From the NCBI RefSeq assembly GCF_000348925.1, contig NZ_AODQ01000003.1, positions 31,776 to 95,775 on the forward strand: a DNA stretch of 64,000 nucleotides, written 5' to 3'. The notes beneath the pieces were generated by a model, which made no database searches, had not been told where the DNA came from, and saw only the letters and a program-made list of their open reading frames with translations. Below, one piece after another: positions 1 to 8,923 of the stretch. This DNA comes from Cesiribacter andamanensis AMV16. Its GTDB lineage: Bacteria; Bacteroidota; Bacteroidia; Cytophagales; Cyclobacteriaceae. A program made the position numbers and the translations under genes. Every line of letters begins with the position of its first letter. Positions within the stretch are counted from its first letter, which is position 1.

Positions 1-78
1 GCTGCAGAAGCAGTGCAGCCGGGTGGAAAAATTCTGGCTACGACAGGGCCACAGTATAAACGAAAAAAAGCAAAACGT

Positions 79-512
79 ATGGATGACTTTATGGAACTGG
101 CCATTGCACAGGCCAAAAAGAGCCGCTCCGAAGGGGGTATTCCCATTGGTTCGGTGCTGGTGCAGGGGGGCATGGTTGTTGCCCAGGGCCACAACAAGCG
201 GGTGCAGGAGAATAACCCCATTCTGCATGCGAAATGGACTGCCTCAACAATGCCGGACGGCTTGGCAGCTACCGCAATACGGTCATTTATTCCACCCTTA
301 TGCCCTGTTACATGTGTGCCGGTACCATTGTGCAGTTCAAGATCCCGAAGGTAATTGTGGGCGAATCGCAGACCTTTCCCGGCGCCCGGGAGTTTATGGA
401 AAGCCATGGAGTGGAAGTGATAGACCTCAACCTGCCCGAATGTGTAGAGATGATGCAGGCCTTTATCCGGGAAAAGCCCGAGCTCTGGAACGAGGATATC
501 ATGGAGGAGTGA
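79..512 (+). CDS. Yeast-type cytosine/nucleoside deaminase (frameshifted)
   Basis: Zinc-dependent deaminase of the cytidine-deaminase-like fold. The sequence resembles fungal cytosine deaminase (cytosine to uracil) more than tRNA adenosine deaminase. Visible features are an N-terminal GGIPIGSVLV strand, the zinc-ligand region ILHA(E) at about residue 50, the PCYMCAG zinc motif, and a C-terminal block ending in NEDIMEE that matches the fungal tail. The reading frame breaks at 231-233. Restoring one base gives H-A-E-M-D-C-L, so the break falls exactly in the catalytic His-x-Glu motif. Corrected length is 144 aa, usual for the family. I chose ATG 79 because homology begins there, although the frame stays open to the window edge. 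A sequencing error is likelier than a dead gene, but real inactivation is possible. Confidence 0.75.
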
Positions 513-646
513 GGGCAAAAGCTCAGAACTAAGGGGAAAAGCAGAAAAACAGCCTTGCCCGAACTGCCAGCCTCAGACCGGTGTTTATCAGGCAATTGTC
601 AGTAGTCAGCATGCCTCCGCCCATCCTGTAGTAAGAAGGATAGACG

Positions 647-1849
647 ATGGCCCGGTGGCAATTCCTGTTGCATCCTATGAACCTTAGCTGTTTACAATAC
701 CTCCCACTCCAGTTGCCATCAGGTGCCGGCGGCCCTTCCTGTAGGCTGCTGTTGGGCATATTGCTGCTGGTAGGGGTGCCGGCCATGCTTTCGGCTCAGG
801 TAGCTCAGGCGAGGGAGGGGCTGCCCGTTTCCCTGCAGCTGGAGCCCCAGAAGCTGCCGTTTACCCCCTCCGAATTCTGGATTGCCGATGTGCAGGACGA
901 ACGGGACATACGCTCGGCCGTAGCCTGGCTGCTGCCTGCCGGGCCCGAGCCAACAGGGTCCGCCACTCAGGCCATAGACCTGAAGGGAGGGGGGCATGCG
1001 GCCATACGGCGCTTTGTGCAGCAAAGCCTGCCAGCCAATAAAAAACTACGCCCCCTGCAGATTCGCCTGAAGGGCTGCAGCATTACCGAAACGCCGGGCC
1101 AAGCCGGAAAGGTAGAAGGGCGCATCTCCGTTTCCATGGAATTTGATCTGCAGACCGAAGCCGGGCCTGTACACCTGACCAGCTACACCGGAGGGGTACG
1201 CTATAGCCGGGATGCCCGCCACCATGCCGTCGTGGAGCCGGCCCTGCGCCAGTCGCTCAGCCGGGCGTTGGAGTATCTCCAGGACTGGATGAACGAGCAG
1301 GCGCCCCACAACGAAAAGCTGGCCAGGGGGGTCAAGATCTTTTTTACCGACTACAGCAATCCCCTGGCGATCGATACCGTCTACTACTCACCCGAGCGCC
1401 CCCTGCGCTGGGACGATTTTAAGGCGGCCCCCAGCCGCAGCAGCCGCTTTGCCGCCAGCGTATTTCCCAGCTTTGCCTATAGGGGCAGCAGCGAGGTGGT
1501 AGAGGGGTACATCCACCTTACGCTCAGCATGCGGGTCTATGTGCTGATGGAAAATTCCTGGGTAAAACCGGCCTCCCGGGATGCCTACGGGCTCAACCAT
1601 GAGCAGCGCCATTTTGATCTGGTAAAGCTGGTGGTAGAGCGCTTCAAGCAGCAGCTGCAGGCACAACGCTATCCGGTGGCCGATTATAACGGCCTAATAG
1701 CCACGCAGTACATTGATTTTTTCAGAGAGATGAACAAGGTGCAGGAAGCCTACGATGGCGAGACCGGTCATGGTCTGAACAGGGCAGCCCAGCAGCGCTG
1801 GAATGAAAAAATTGATGCCGAGCTGCGTAGTTTCGGCATTAAGGAGTAG
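647..1849 (+). CDS. Exported protein with DUF922-like putative metalloprotease domain
   Basis: 400 aa. A hydrophobic segment (about residues 33-51, LLLGILLLVGVPAMLSAQ) is a probable signal sequence, so the protein is likely periplasmic or exported. The C-terminal half contains NHEQRHFDL at about residues 317-325, a His-Glu-x-x-His-like cluster as in the DUF922 family of predicted zinc proteases, preceded by a W-D-D-F strand typical of that family. The N-terminal half is not recognised. An AAGGA lies 6 nt before ATG 647. ATG 677 is an alternative start that would give a shorter signal peptide. The gene stands alone between the deaminase and the S41 protease. The protease assignment rests on the motif only. 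Confidence 0.6.
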   Translation: MARWQFLLHPMNLSCLQYLPLQLPSGAGGPSCRLLLGILLLVGVPAMLSAQVAQAREGLPVSLQLEPQKLPFTPSEFWIADVQDERDIRSAVAWLLPAGPEPTGSATQAIDLKGGGHAAIRRFVQQSLPANKKLRPLQIRLKGCSITETPGQAGKVEGRISVSMEFDLQTEAGPVHLTSYTGGVRYSRDARHHAVVEPALRQSLSRALEYLQDWMNEQAPHNEKLARGVKIFFTDYSNPLAIDTVYYSPERPLRWDDFKAAPSRSSRFAASVFPSFAYRGSSEVVEGYIHLTLSMRVYVLMENSWVKPASRDAYGLNHEQRHFDLVKLVVERFKQQLQAQRYPVADYNGLIATQYIDFFREMNKVQEAYDGETGHGLNRAAQQRWNEKIDAELRSFGIKE

Positions 1850-1985
1850 GCTGTTCAGTTGACCGGAAAGGGGAGACTTCCATAAATTTAATGGTAGTCC
1901 TGGAAGAAAATATGCTACCGATTGCTGAAATTTGCCCAGGACGGGCGTTGTCCGGTCCTTTGCACTTCTTTTCTCACTCGCTACC

Positions 1986-3364
1986 ATGAAACGCATTTTC
2001 TTTCCGCTTCTGCTGGCCTTTTGTGCCAGTGTAGCCTATGCGCAGCAGCAACAGCCGGCCTTTAACGAAGAGGCCTATGTGAACGCCCAGCAGCAGGTCC
2101 TCAATAATCCGTATCTGCTTAGCCCCTATGCTGAACAGCTGTCTCCGGAAGATCGCCTGGCCGGGCTTAGCCTGCTCTGGTCGGAGGCAAAGTTCAATTT
2201 TGCCAACTTTGATCTGGCCCCGATCAACCTGGACAGCCTCTACAAAGCCTACCTGCCGCAGGTTATGGCGGCTCAAAGCACCTTTGACTACTACCAGCTG
2301 CTGCGCTCCTTTTACGCCCGCCTGCGCGATGGCCATACCGGCGTAGGCCTGCCACAGGAACTCTGGGCCCGTGCCTATGCCCATCCCGGTGTAGAAGCAG
2401 CCCTGGTAGAGGGGCGGGTGGTGCTTCACCAGCTCTATGCAGGGGTAAGCCTGCCAGCCCCCATGGCCCTGGGCGATGAGGTGGTAGCCATTGATGGACT
2501 GCCGGTGGCGGAGTACATTCGCCAGCGGGCAGCACCCTATGTCAGCTTCTCCAGCCCGCAGGATAGCATAGCCCGCATTCTTCGCTATGACCTCTTTTTT
2601 GGCGATGCCAGCCAGCCCATTCAGCTGCAGCTGCGCAACAGAAAGGGAAAGCTGTATGCGGGTACACTTCAGCGGCTGGCGCCTAAAGGCTTTTTTCAGT
2701 CGGGCCTGCCGGTGGGCGAGTATAAAGTGCTGCCCGGCAATATCGGGTACCTGGCCCTAAATACCTTTAATGATGAGGCCGTGCTGCCTTTTTTGAAACC
2801 CGCTTTGAGGATATCAGCAAAACCAGCGCCTTAATCATTGATCTGCGCAACAATGGCGGCGGAAATGGCCAGCTGGGCTTTGAGATTCTGGGCCAGCTAA
2901 CCGAGCAGCCTTTTATGCAGGCAACCACCATTTCCCGCACCTATAGCCCTATGGGCCGGGCCTGGGGCAAGCCTATTGAGATCGCCCAAACCGCCTATGA
3001 CTGGAAACCGCATAAGGGGCGGGCCTATGAAAAGCCGGTGATTGTGCTGGTAGGTCCCTCTACCTATTCGGCTGCCGAAGATTTTACCCTGGCCTTTAAG
3101 CAGTCCGGCAGGGGCCTGATTGTGGGGGAAGCCACCGGAGGCAGCACAGGCCAGCCCTATTTCTTCCAGCTGCCGGGCGGAGGCTATGGCTGGGTGTGCA
3201 CCAAGCGCGATCTGTTTAACAACGGAACCGATTTTGTAGGCACCGGCATCTATCCGGACATAGAGATAAAACGCAGCCTGGCCGAGATGCAGAAAGGCCG
3301 CGATAATGTACTAGAGTTTGCCCGTCAGCGGCTGGCGGCAGCTGCGCCTACCTCTAAACGGTAA
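1986..3364 (+). CDS. Secreted S41-family (C-terminal processing) peptidase, frameshifted
   Basis: A signal peptide (MKRIFFPLLLAFCASVAYAQ) sets the start at 1986. A helical N-terminal region follows, then a PDZ-like segment around MALGDEVVAIDGLPV and the tail-specific protease domain with LIIDLRNNGGG, the active-site region STYSAAEDF and the VGEATGGSTG loop. Family members cleave proteins or peptides in the periplasm or outside the cell. The frame breaks in the T6 run at 2789-2794. Adding one T joins the two halves as VLPFFETRFEDISKTSALI. Corrected length is 459 aa. All catalytic blocks survive on the downstream fragment, which suggests a homopolymer miscall. The substrate is unknown. Confidence 0.8.
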
Positions 3365-3474
3365 GGAAGCAGGGGGGGCTGGCCAGAAACGCAGCAGAAC
3401 CTGCAGGTCTAATCGGCTCTCACTGGTTCATAACCCCCTATCATGCAGAGTAGGGAGGCTTTCATAAATATTTA

Positions 3475-3520
3475 GGCCCCGTCCGGTACTTCCTTTTGGA
3501 TATACCGGGCGGGGCCTTTA
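3475..3520 (+). terminator. Hairpin terminator after the S41 peptidase gene
   Basis: Inverted repeat GGCCCCGTCCGGTA (3475-3488) with TACCGGGCGGGGCC (3503-3516), 14 bp with one G-T pair and a 14-nt loop, followed by TTTA. The same DNA carries the promoter of the next gene. Confidence 0.65.
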
Positions 3521-3526
3521 GCTTTG
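3495..3526 (+). promoter_or_regulatory. Bacteroidota-type promoter of the aminotransferase gene
   Basis: TTTG (3495-3498), a 20-nt spacer, then TAGCTTTG (3519-3526), a perfect match to the Bacteroidota sigma consensus TTTG-N17-23-TAnnTTTG. Transcription would start near 3533, leaving a leader of about 15 nt before ATG 3548. The spacer overlaps the 3' arm of the upstream terminator hairpin. Confidence 0.65.
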
Positions 3527-3547
3527 TTCAGGTAAATCCAGATAAAC

Positions 3548-4804
3548 ATGCAAGTTTCAAAAATGGCCGGTGGCCTGATCGGCTCGGAGATCATCAAGAT
3601 TGGCAATGAGGTGAATGAAATGATTCGCCGGGGCGAACAGATCTGCAACCTGACCATCGGCGATTTTGATTCTGCCCTGTACCCCATTCCGCAGGAGCTG
3701 GAAGATGAGATCACCCGCGCCTACAAGGCAGGGCATACCAATTACCCCCCGGCCAATGGCATGGCCGATCTGCGCCAGTCGGTTGCCGCCTTTTTGCAGG
3801 AGCACCTGGGATTAGACTATTCGGTAAATGACATTCTGGTGGCCGGTGGCTCCCGTCCGCTCATCTATGCCACCTACATGGCGCTGATCGATCCCGGCGA
3901 TCGGGTGGTGTTTCCGGTACCTTCCTGGAACAACAATCACTATTGCCACCTCTCCGGTGCCCTGCAGGTGCCGGTAGAAACCAGCGCCGCCAACAATTTT
4001 ATGCCCACGGCAGCCGAGGTGGCCCCGCACCTGAAGGGGGCTACGCTGCTGGCCCTTTGCTCTCCCCTGAACCCAACCGGCACCGTTTTCTCCCGAGAAG
4101 ATCTGGAGGCGATCTGCGAGCTGGTAATTGCCGAAAACAAGGGACGCGGCCCCGGCGAAAAGCCCCTCTACATCATGTATGACCAGATCTACTGGATGCT
4201 GACCTTTGGCGACACCGGCCACTTTGATCCGGTAAACCTCAGGCCCGAGCTGCGAGACTATGTGATCTATATTGACGGCATCAGCAAAGCCTTTGCCGCC
4301 ACAGGTGTGCGGGTAGGCTGGGCTTTTGGCCCTTCGGGGGTGATCGATAAGATGAAGTCCATCCTGGGCCACATAGGCGCCTGGGCACCAAAAGCCGAAC
4401 AGGTGGCTACTGCCCGTTTTCTGCAACATCAGCCTGCTGTAGCGGGCTATGTTGAGCAGTTTAAGGGAAAGGTGCAGCGAAGCCTGAATGCCCTGTACGA
4501 AGGACTAAAGGAACTGAAGGCCGAGGGCCTGCCGGTGGATGCCATAGTCCCCATGGGGGCCATTTACCTGACGGCGCAGATTTCGGTGCTGGGCAAAACC
4601 ACTCCCGAGGGCAAGCTGCTGGCTACCAACAAAGACATTACCTTCTACCTCATTCAGCAGGCCAGGCTGGCCCTGGTGCCCTTTGGCGCCTTTGGCACCT
4701 CCGATACGGCTACCTGGTTCCGGATGTCGGTGGGTGGCGCCTCGCTGGAGTCCATTCAGGAAGCCCTTCCCCGCTTAAGGGAGGCCCTTTTGCAGCTTCG
4801 ATAA
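3548..4804 (+). CDS. Pyridoxal-phosphate aminotransferase, class I/II
   Basis: 418 aa cytosolic fold-type I aminotransferase of the aspartate aminotransferase superfamily. Visible blocks are the N-terminal NLTIGDFD, the substrate-side SPLNPTGTV motif, YDQIYWML (Asp/Tyr contacting the pyridine nitrogen and phenol of PLP), and the Schiff-base Lys247 in DGISKAFAATGVRVGWAFGP. Length and motif order are normal. The amino-acid substrate cannot be fixed from the sequence. Family members include aspartate, aromatic and branched-chain enzymes. It has its own promoter and is not obviously in an operon. Confidence 0.88.
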   Translation: MQVSKMAGGLIGSEIIKIGNEVNEMIRRGEQICNLTIGDFDSALYPIPQELEDEITRAYKAGHTNYPPANGMADLRQSVAAFLQEHLGLDYSVNDILVAGGSRPLIYATYMALIDPGDRVVFPVPSWNNNHYCHLSGALQVPVETSAANNFMPTAAEVAPHLKGATLLALCSPLNPTGTVFSREDLEAICELVIAENKGRGPGEKPLYIMYDQIYWMLTFGDTGHFDPVNLRPELRDYVIYIDGISKAFAATGVRVGWAFGPSGVIDKMKSILGHIGAWAPKAEQVATARFLQHQPAVAGYVEQFKGKVQRSLNALYEGLKELKAEGLPVDAIVPMGAIYLTAQISVLGKTTPEGKLLATNKDITFYLIQQARLALVPFGAFGTSDTATWFRMSVGGASLESIQEALPRLREALLQLR

Positions 4805-4909
4805 ATACGGAATATACCTATATATACAGCTGTACGGCCCGGTTCTGCATTCCCTGTGGGGGTGTGGGGCCGGGTTGTATGGTGTAAGGAGCGCCTGTCC
4901 ATAGGTGTT

Positions 4910-5014
4910 CTATCCCCGCAGGGCAAAGAGCAGCGCAGCCAGCAGCAGTACCAGGCCTACCAGATCGGCCATGCGGCGGATCATCAGGTAGAGGATCTTG
5001 TTTTGTCGGGCCAT
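4910..5014 (-). CDS. Small single-span membrane protein (34 aa)
   Basis: Short open frame starting MARQNKILYL with a basic N-terminal half (R/K-rich to residue 14) followed by a run of about 17 hydrophobic residues (ADLVGLVLLLAALLFAL) ending in RG. It starts 19 nt after the stop of the flavin reductase on the same strand, consistent with co-transcription. The positive-inside charge pattern suggests one membrane helix with the N-terminus in the cytoplasm. No family is recognised. The hydrophobicity pattern and operon position support it being real. Chance is not excluded for so short a frame. Confidence 0.4.
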   Translation of the reverse strand: MARQNKILYLMIRRMADLVGLVLLLAALLFALRG

Positions 5015-5033
5015 GGTGTAGTCAGAGGGGGGG

Positions 5034-6345
5034 TTAAACAATTTCAAAACGTTCGGTATACACGCTGCGCCAGTCAATGCCCAGCTTGCGCAGCTCCAGC
5101 TCGGTTACATCCATCAGGGGTCTGGGGCCGCAGATAAAGTACATATAGTCCTGCGGATTCTCGGGCAGGTATTTTTTCAGCAGCTCATGGGTAACATAGC
5201 CCTTTTCGCCTTCCCAGTCGGGCTCGGGATCGCTCAGCAGGTGCACCACCTGCAGGTCTAATTGCTGCTGCAGCTCTTCCAGCTCGTCCCGGAACGTAAT
5301 GTCTTTATACTTTTCACTTCCATAGATCAGTATTGCCTTGCGGGGATCCTTGGTATCGCGCATCCAGCGCAGCATGCTCATGGCAGGGGTTACGCCTATG
5401 CCCCCCATGACCAGAAACAGGTGCTTATCGGGCTCGGGCGTAAAGGAGCCATAGGGCCCTTCCAGATAGGCTTTGGTTCCTTCCTTCAACGAGCCCCACT
5501 GGCCGGTAAAATCACCCGATTCTTTAGCCGTAAAGCGGATCACCTCCTCTTTGGGACTGGAGGCAATGGTAAAGGGGTGTTGCTGCAGCGAGTAAGGAGT
5601 AGGCCCCAGGGTGATCCAGGCAAACTGCCCGCTTATAAAGTCCATGTTGGGGTGGCCTTCGGGCTGCAGGCTGATGCTCCAGCTACTGTCTTTTTCGGCT
5701 CGTACCTCCACAAGGCGGTAGGGGCGTTTTTTGAGCTGCCGGGGCCGCACCAGCCGGGTATGGATCACCAAGTACATGCAGCCACCCATTAGGGCTGCCA
5801 GCACTATCTTTTTCCAGAGGGGGTCCAGGTAATGGCCCACCTGCACCGAATGCACTATGCCTACAAACACAATGGAAAGCGCCAGAAAGCCATGCAGCAG
5901 GCGCCACTTTTCATAGCTGAGCCCAAAGGCCGTACGCCAGATGCTGGTGATGACGATGAGGACAAGGGCAATGGTAACCAGACTGAGCGAGATGGCGCGG
6001 GGCAGGTTTACGGCCGGATCAAAAAATGACAGGTAGCCTGAGTTGGCCAGCAGCATGCAGATGGGATGGCCCAGCACTAAGAAAAAGGAGATGACGCCCC
6101 ACCTCCCGATGAAACTGCACCACATTGTCCATGCCAAAGGTAGGGGCTATTTTGGGATACCTGCCCGAAAAGAGAAACTGTATCCCCATCATGCCCAGAC
6201 CAATCAGGCCCAGGGCTACGCCAAATTCTTCCAGAAAGCTGCGAAAAGGGGGCAGTTTACCCAGCAGGGCAATGCCCATGGGCAGCAGGGAGAGCAGGCT
6301 GTAAACCAGCAGCCAGAAAAAGCCAAGACGGTAGGTGTAGCGCAT
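5034..6345 (-). CDS. Ferric-reductase-like membrane flavin oxidoreductase (frameshifted)
   Basis: Transmembrane heme-type reductase fused to a ferredoxin-reductase-like FAD/NAD(P)H module. The N-terminal half has about six membrane helices (two before a conserved FHREVG, then histidines in LHGFLAL and IVHSVQVGH that could bind heme). The C-terminal half shows an FAD-binding block QQHPFTIASSP, the nucleotide-binding VMGGIGVTPAMSML and the terminal YFICGPRPLM. It probably moves electrons from NAD(P)H across the membrane to ferric iron or another acceptor. A frameshift lies in the C4 run at 6097-6100. Removing one base gives HREVGVISFF and a 436-aa protein. Followed by a tiny membrane ORF on the same strand. 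Confidence 0.8.
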
Positions 6346-6461
6346 AGGGTAGGCTGTAGGCAGGGCAGGAGGTACGCAACCCTCCCTGCCTTATTATAGT
6401 AGCCAACCCCTTTCCAGCTTTTTTGTTAGGTCAAAAGGGAGGGCAGGCACCTGCAGGAAGG

Positions 6462-6492
6462 TTGCAGGAAGGGGCAGGCTTGCCTATCTTTA
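6462..6492 (+). promoter_or_regulatory. Probable promoter of the HMG-CoA-lyase-like gene
   Basis: TTG (6462-6464), a 20-nt spacer and TATCTTTA (6485-6492), seven of eight positions matching TAnnTTTG. The leader to ATG 6535 would be about 35 nt. Confidence 0.45.
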
Positions 6493-6534
6493 GGCAGATT
6501 TTACCCTCAAGAAGCTGCCGTTATTTTTTTTGAT

Positions 6535-7407
6535 ATGACACGTTCTGCTACCCCCCACCTGGTGGAATGCCCCCGCGATGCCATGCAGGGCCTCCACGAT
6601 TTTATTCCTACCCAAACCAAGATTGACTATCTTAACCAGCTGCTGCAGGTTGGCTTTGATACGCTGGATTTTGGCTCCTTTGTGTCGCCTAAGGCTATCC
6701 CCCAGATGCGCGATACTGCAGAGGTGCTGGAAGGGCTGGACCTGAGTACTACCCAGACGCAGTTGTTGGCCATAGTAGCCAATGAGCGCGGTGCGCAGGA
6801 GGCCGCTCAGCATGCTCCCATCCGTTACCTGGGCTTTCCGTTAAGCTTGTCGGAAACCTTTCAGCAGCGCAATACCAACCGCAGCATTGCCGAAGCCTTT
6901 CAAAGCCTGGAGGCCATCCAGCAGCTCTGCCAGCAGAGCGGCAAGGAGCTGGTCACCTATATCAGCATGGGCTTTGGCAACCCCTATGGCGACCCCTACA
7001 GCCTTGATGAGGTGGCCGCTTTTGTGGAGCGCCTGCACCAGATGGGAGTAGGGATCGTAAGCCTGTCGGATACCATAGGCACAGCCACAGAGGGGGAGAT
7101 ACGGGCGCTGTTTGGGCAGATCAGCGGGGCTTTTCCCCAGCTAGAAATTGGGGTACACCTGCATAGCCGCTATGCCGATGTGGCCGCAAAGACCCGGGCT
7201 GCCTGGGAGGCCGGATGCCGCCGCATTGATGGGGCGCTTAAAGGTTTGGGCGGCTGCCCCATGGCCAAGGATGAGCTGGTAGGCAACATGGCAACTGAAG
7301 AGATTGTGCGAAGCCTGGATGCCCTGGGCGTACCCCTTTCGCTGGACCGGGAAGCGCTGCAACTAAGCCTGCAGCTGGCGGCCAGTATTTTTCCGCCTGC
7401 TCACTAG
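6535..7407 (+). CDS. Hydroxymethylglutaryl-CoA lyase family protein
   Basis: 290 aa TIM-barrel metal-dependent lyase/aldolase (DRE-TIM family). It starts with the metal/catalytic loop LVECPRDAMQGL, a variant of the usual PRDGLQ. It continues with the metal-binding HLHSRYADV and the family signature GLGGCPMAKD, whose Cys is catalytic in HMG-CoA lyases. The lyase splits 3-hydroxy-3-methylglutaryl-CoA to acetyl-CoA and acetoacetate in leucine breakdown. Length fits. No other leucine-degradation gene is nearby. The altered DGLQ loop leaves some doubt about the exact substrate. Confidence 0.8.
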   Translation: MTRSATPHLVECPRDAMQGLHDFIPTQTKIDYLNQLLQVGFDTLDFGSFVSPKAIPQMRDTAEVLEGLDLSTTQTQLLAIVANERGAQEAAQHAPIRYLGFPLSLSETFQQRNTNRSIAEAFQSLEAIQQLCQQSGKELVTYISMGFGNPYGDPYSLDEVAAFVERLHQMGVGIVSLSDTIGTATEGEIRALFGQISGAFPQLEIGVHLHSRYADVAAKTRAAWEAGCRRIDGALKGLGGCPMAKDELVGNMATEEIVRSLDALGVPLSLDREALQLSLQLAASIFPPAH

Positions 7408-7506
7408 CCGCAGTCGGCAGGGCCGCTGTGCCTTCGGAGGGTCTACACCAGCGCTGCAAACAACTAATTGGGGGGCTGAGCGTTAGGATAGTGGAGACAG
7501 AACCCC

Positions 7507-7950
7507 ATGAAACACTTCCCTCTTTTATATGCACTAGCGGCGCTGATGCTGTTTAGCGCCTGTGCCGGCAGCAGCTCTCGCACGGCCGACCGTCCCGCTG
7601 CGCCCAACCTGGTGCCGCAGCAGGGCGATGACGAAGAATATGAGCTCATCATCATTGACCCGGGTTTTAACAGCTGGTTTGCCACCAATGCACGGCCGGT
7701 CAATTACTACTCCCCCCAGCACTACAAGCAGTGGAACGACCGCTATGTGCGGGCCTGGAATGAACTGGCCGACCGGCAGGGGCCACGCACAGGGCCGGAT
7801 TACCCCTTCCAGAACCATATTCAGTATGACCCCTCGGAAGACTATGGTCTGGAACTGAACTACGAACTTTACTGGTACTTCCGCTATGTGGAATCTATTT
7901 GGGGGCGGCGTTACAACTTTCCCGGGCCAGGCGGTGGACGGCGGTTTTAA
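7507..7950 (+). CDS. Conserved Bacteroidota lipoprotein (DUF6146-like)
   Basis: 147 aa. The N-terminus MKHFPLLYALAALMLFSAC is a lipoprotein signal with Cys19 as the lipidation site, followed by a disordered Ser/Arg/Pro linker. The conserved core EYELIIIDPGFNSWFATN, then aromatic-rich WNDRYVRAWNEL and YELYWYFRYVE, resembles the uncharacterised DUF6146 family as I recall it. The tail is Gly/Arg-rich. It probably sits in the inner leaflet of the outer membrane. No function is known. Confidence 0.65.
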   Translation: MKHFPLLYALAALMLFSACAGSSSRTADRPAAPNLVPQQGDDEEYELIIIDPGFNSWFATNARPVNYYSPQHYKQWNDRYVRAWNELADRQGPRTGPDYPFQNHIQYDPSEDYGLELNYELYWYFRYVESIWGRRYNFPGPGGGRRF

Positions 7951-8167
7951 CGCTATTCCTGCACTCGCTGCTGGTACTCAGCCAGATAGGGAAGTAGAAA
8001 GGCGCCTGCCCGTGCCATTTGCAAAGTAGGCTCACCGTTCACTTTAGGTAAATCCCGGATGAAACCTTACACTGTACAGGAATAGGCCTGTTTGGGTTAG
8101 ATTAGGGCTTTAAGTCCCGCTACCTTAGCAGCTGTATCGGAGGAGTTTTATCCAGGATGTTACGCTT

Positions 8168-8806
8168 ATGAGATCTTTACTACTTACCGCAAGCTTGCTG
8201 CTTTTCCTTAGCCTGGGGGCTAGTGCGCAGGGCGATGCCATTGCTTATCTGCAAAACGGCTCAAAATTGTACGCTTCCAAAAACTACAAGGAGGCCTTTG
8301 AGAGTTTTAACCGTGCCATTGAAACAGATCCTACTTTTGCTCAAGCCTACTTTATGCGGGGCAATGCCAAAAAAGGATTTGATGACCTGCATGGTGCCAT
8401 GAAGGATTTTAACAAGGCCCTTGAGCTGAACGGAAACCTGGCCGATGCCTACCATATGCGCGGTAGCCTGAAGTTTGAGCTGCAGGACTACTATGGCGCC
8501 ATTGCGGATTTTACACGCGCCATCGCCATTAATCCCAGCCATCAGGAAGCTTACTACGCCCGCGGTATGGCCAAGCAGCAGATCGAGGCGTATGAAGATG
8601 CCATCAACGACTGCTCAAAACTGATCGAGATCAACCCCAAAAATATAGATGCCTACTTCCTGCGCGGCATTTTGCGCCTGGAGCATGGCCAGACCGAGGC
8701 AGGCTGCCTGGACCTGAGCAAAGCCGGTGAACTGGGCGATATCAAAGCCTATGAAGTGATCCGGGAGAAGTGTAATCAAAAGTGTTTTGTACGAGAGGCT
8801 TACTAA
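8168..8806 (+). CDS. Exported tetratricopeptide-repeat protein
   Basis: 212 aa. The signal peptide MRSLLLTASLLLFLSLGASAQ is followed by about five TPR units (repeats ending in AYFMRGNAKK, AYHMRGSLKF, AYYARGMAKQ, AYFLRGILRL). TPRs mediate protein-protein contacts, so this is probably a periplasmic scaffold. The last motif, GCLDLSKAGELGD, resembles the Sel1-like closing repeat often seen in Bacteroidota TPR proteins. It stands alone, with its own rho-independent terminator at 8852. Confidence 0.8.
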   Translation: MRSLLLTASLLLFLSLGASAQGDAIAYLQNGSKLYASKNYKEAFESFNRAIETDPTFAQAYFMRGNAKKGFDDLHGAMKDFNKALELNGNLADAYHMRGSLKFELQDYYGAIADFTRAIAINPSHQEAYYARGMAKQQIEAYEDAINDCSKLIEINPKNIDAYFLRGILRLEHGQTEAGCLDLSKAGELGDIKAYEVIREKCNQKCFVREAY

Positions 8807-8851
8807 TGTTTAATAGATAAGCTAAGATAAACAGGTGTTATGTGAACGTGT

Positions 8852-8879
8852 GCTCTGACGTTGGTCAGAGCTTTTTTTT
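8852..8879 (+). terminator. Rho-independent terminator of the TPR gene
   Basis: GCTCTGAC (8852-8859), a 4-nt loop, GTCAGAGC (8864-8871), then eight T. A perfect 8-bp stem. Confidence 0.85.
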
Positions 8880-8923
8880 GTCTCAGAAAACGCAGAAGGG
8901 GGTGCTGTCTGCAGGGTGCAGGT

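Noticed and set aside
4856..5137. 93-codon plus-strand frame overlapping the reductase end
   Set aside because: Its translation is Gln/Arg-rich and it runs antisense into the reductase coding region. The opposite strand has a better small ORF.
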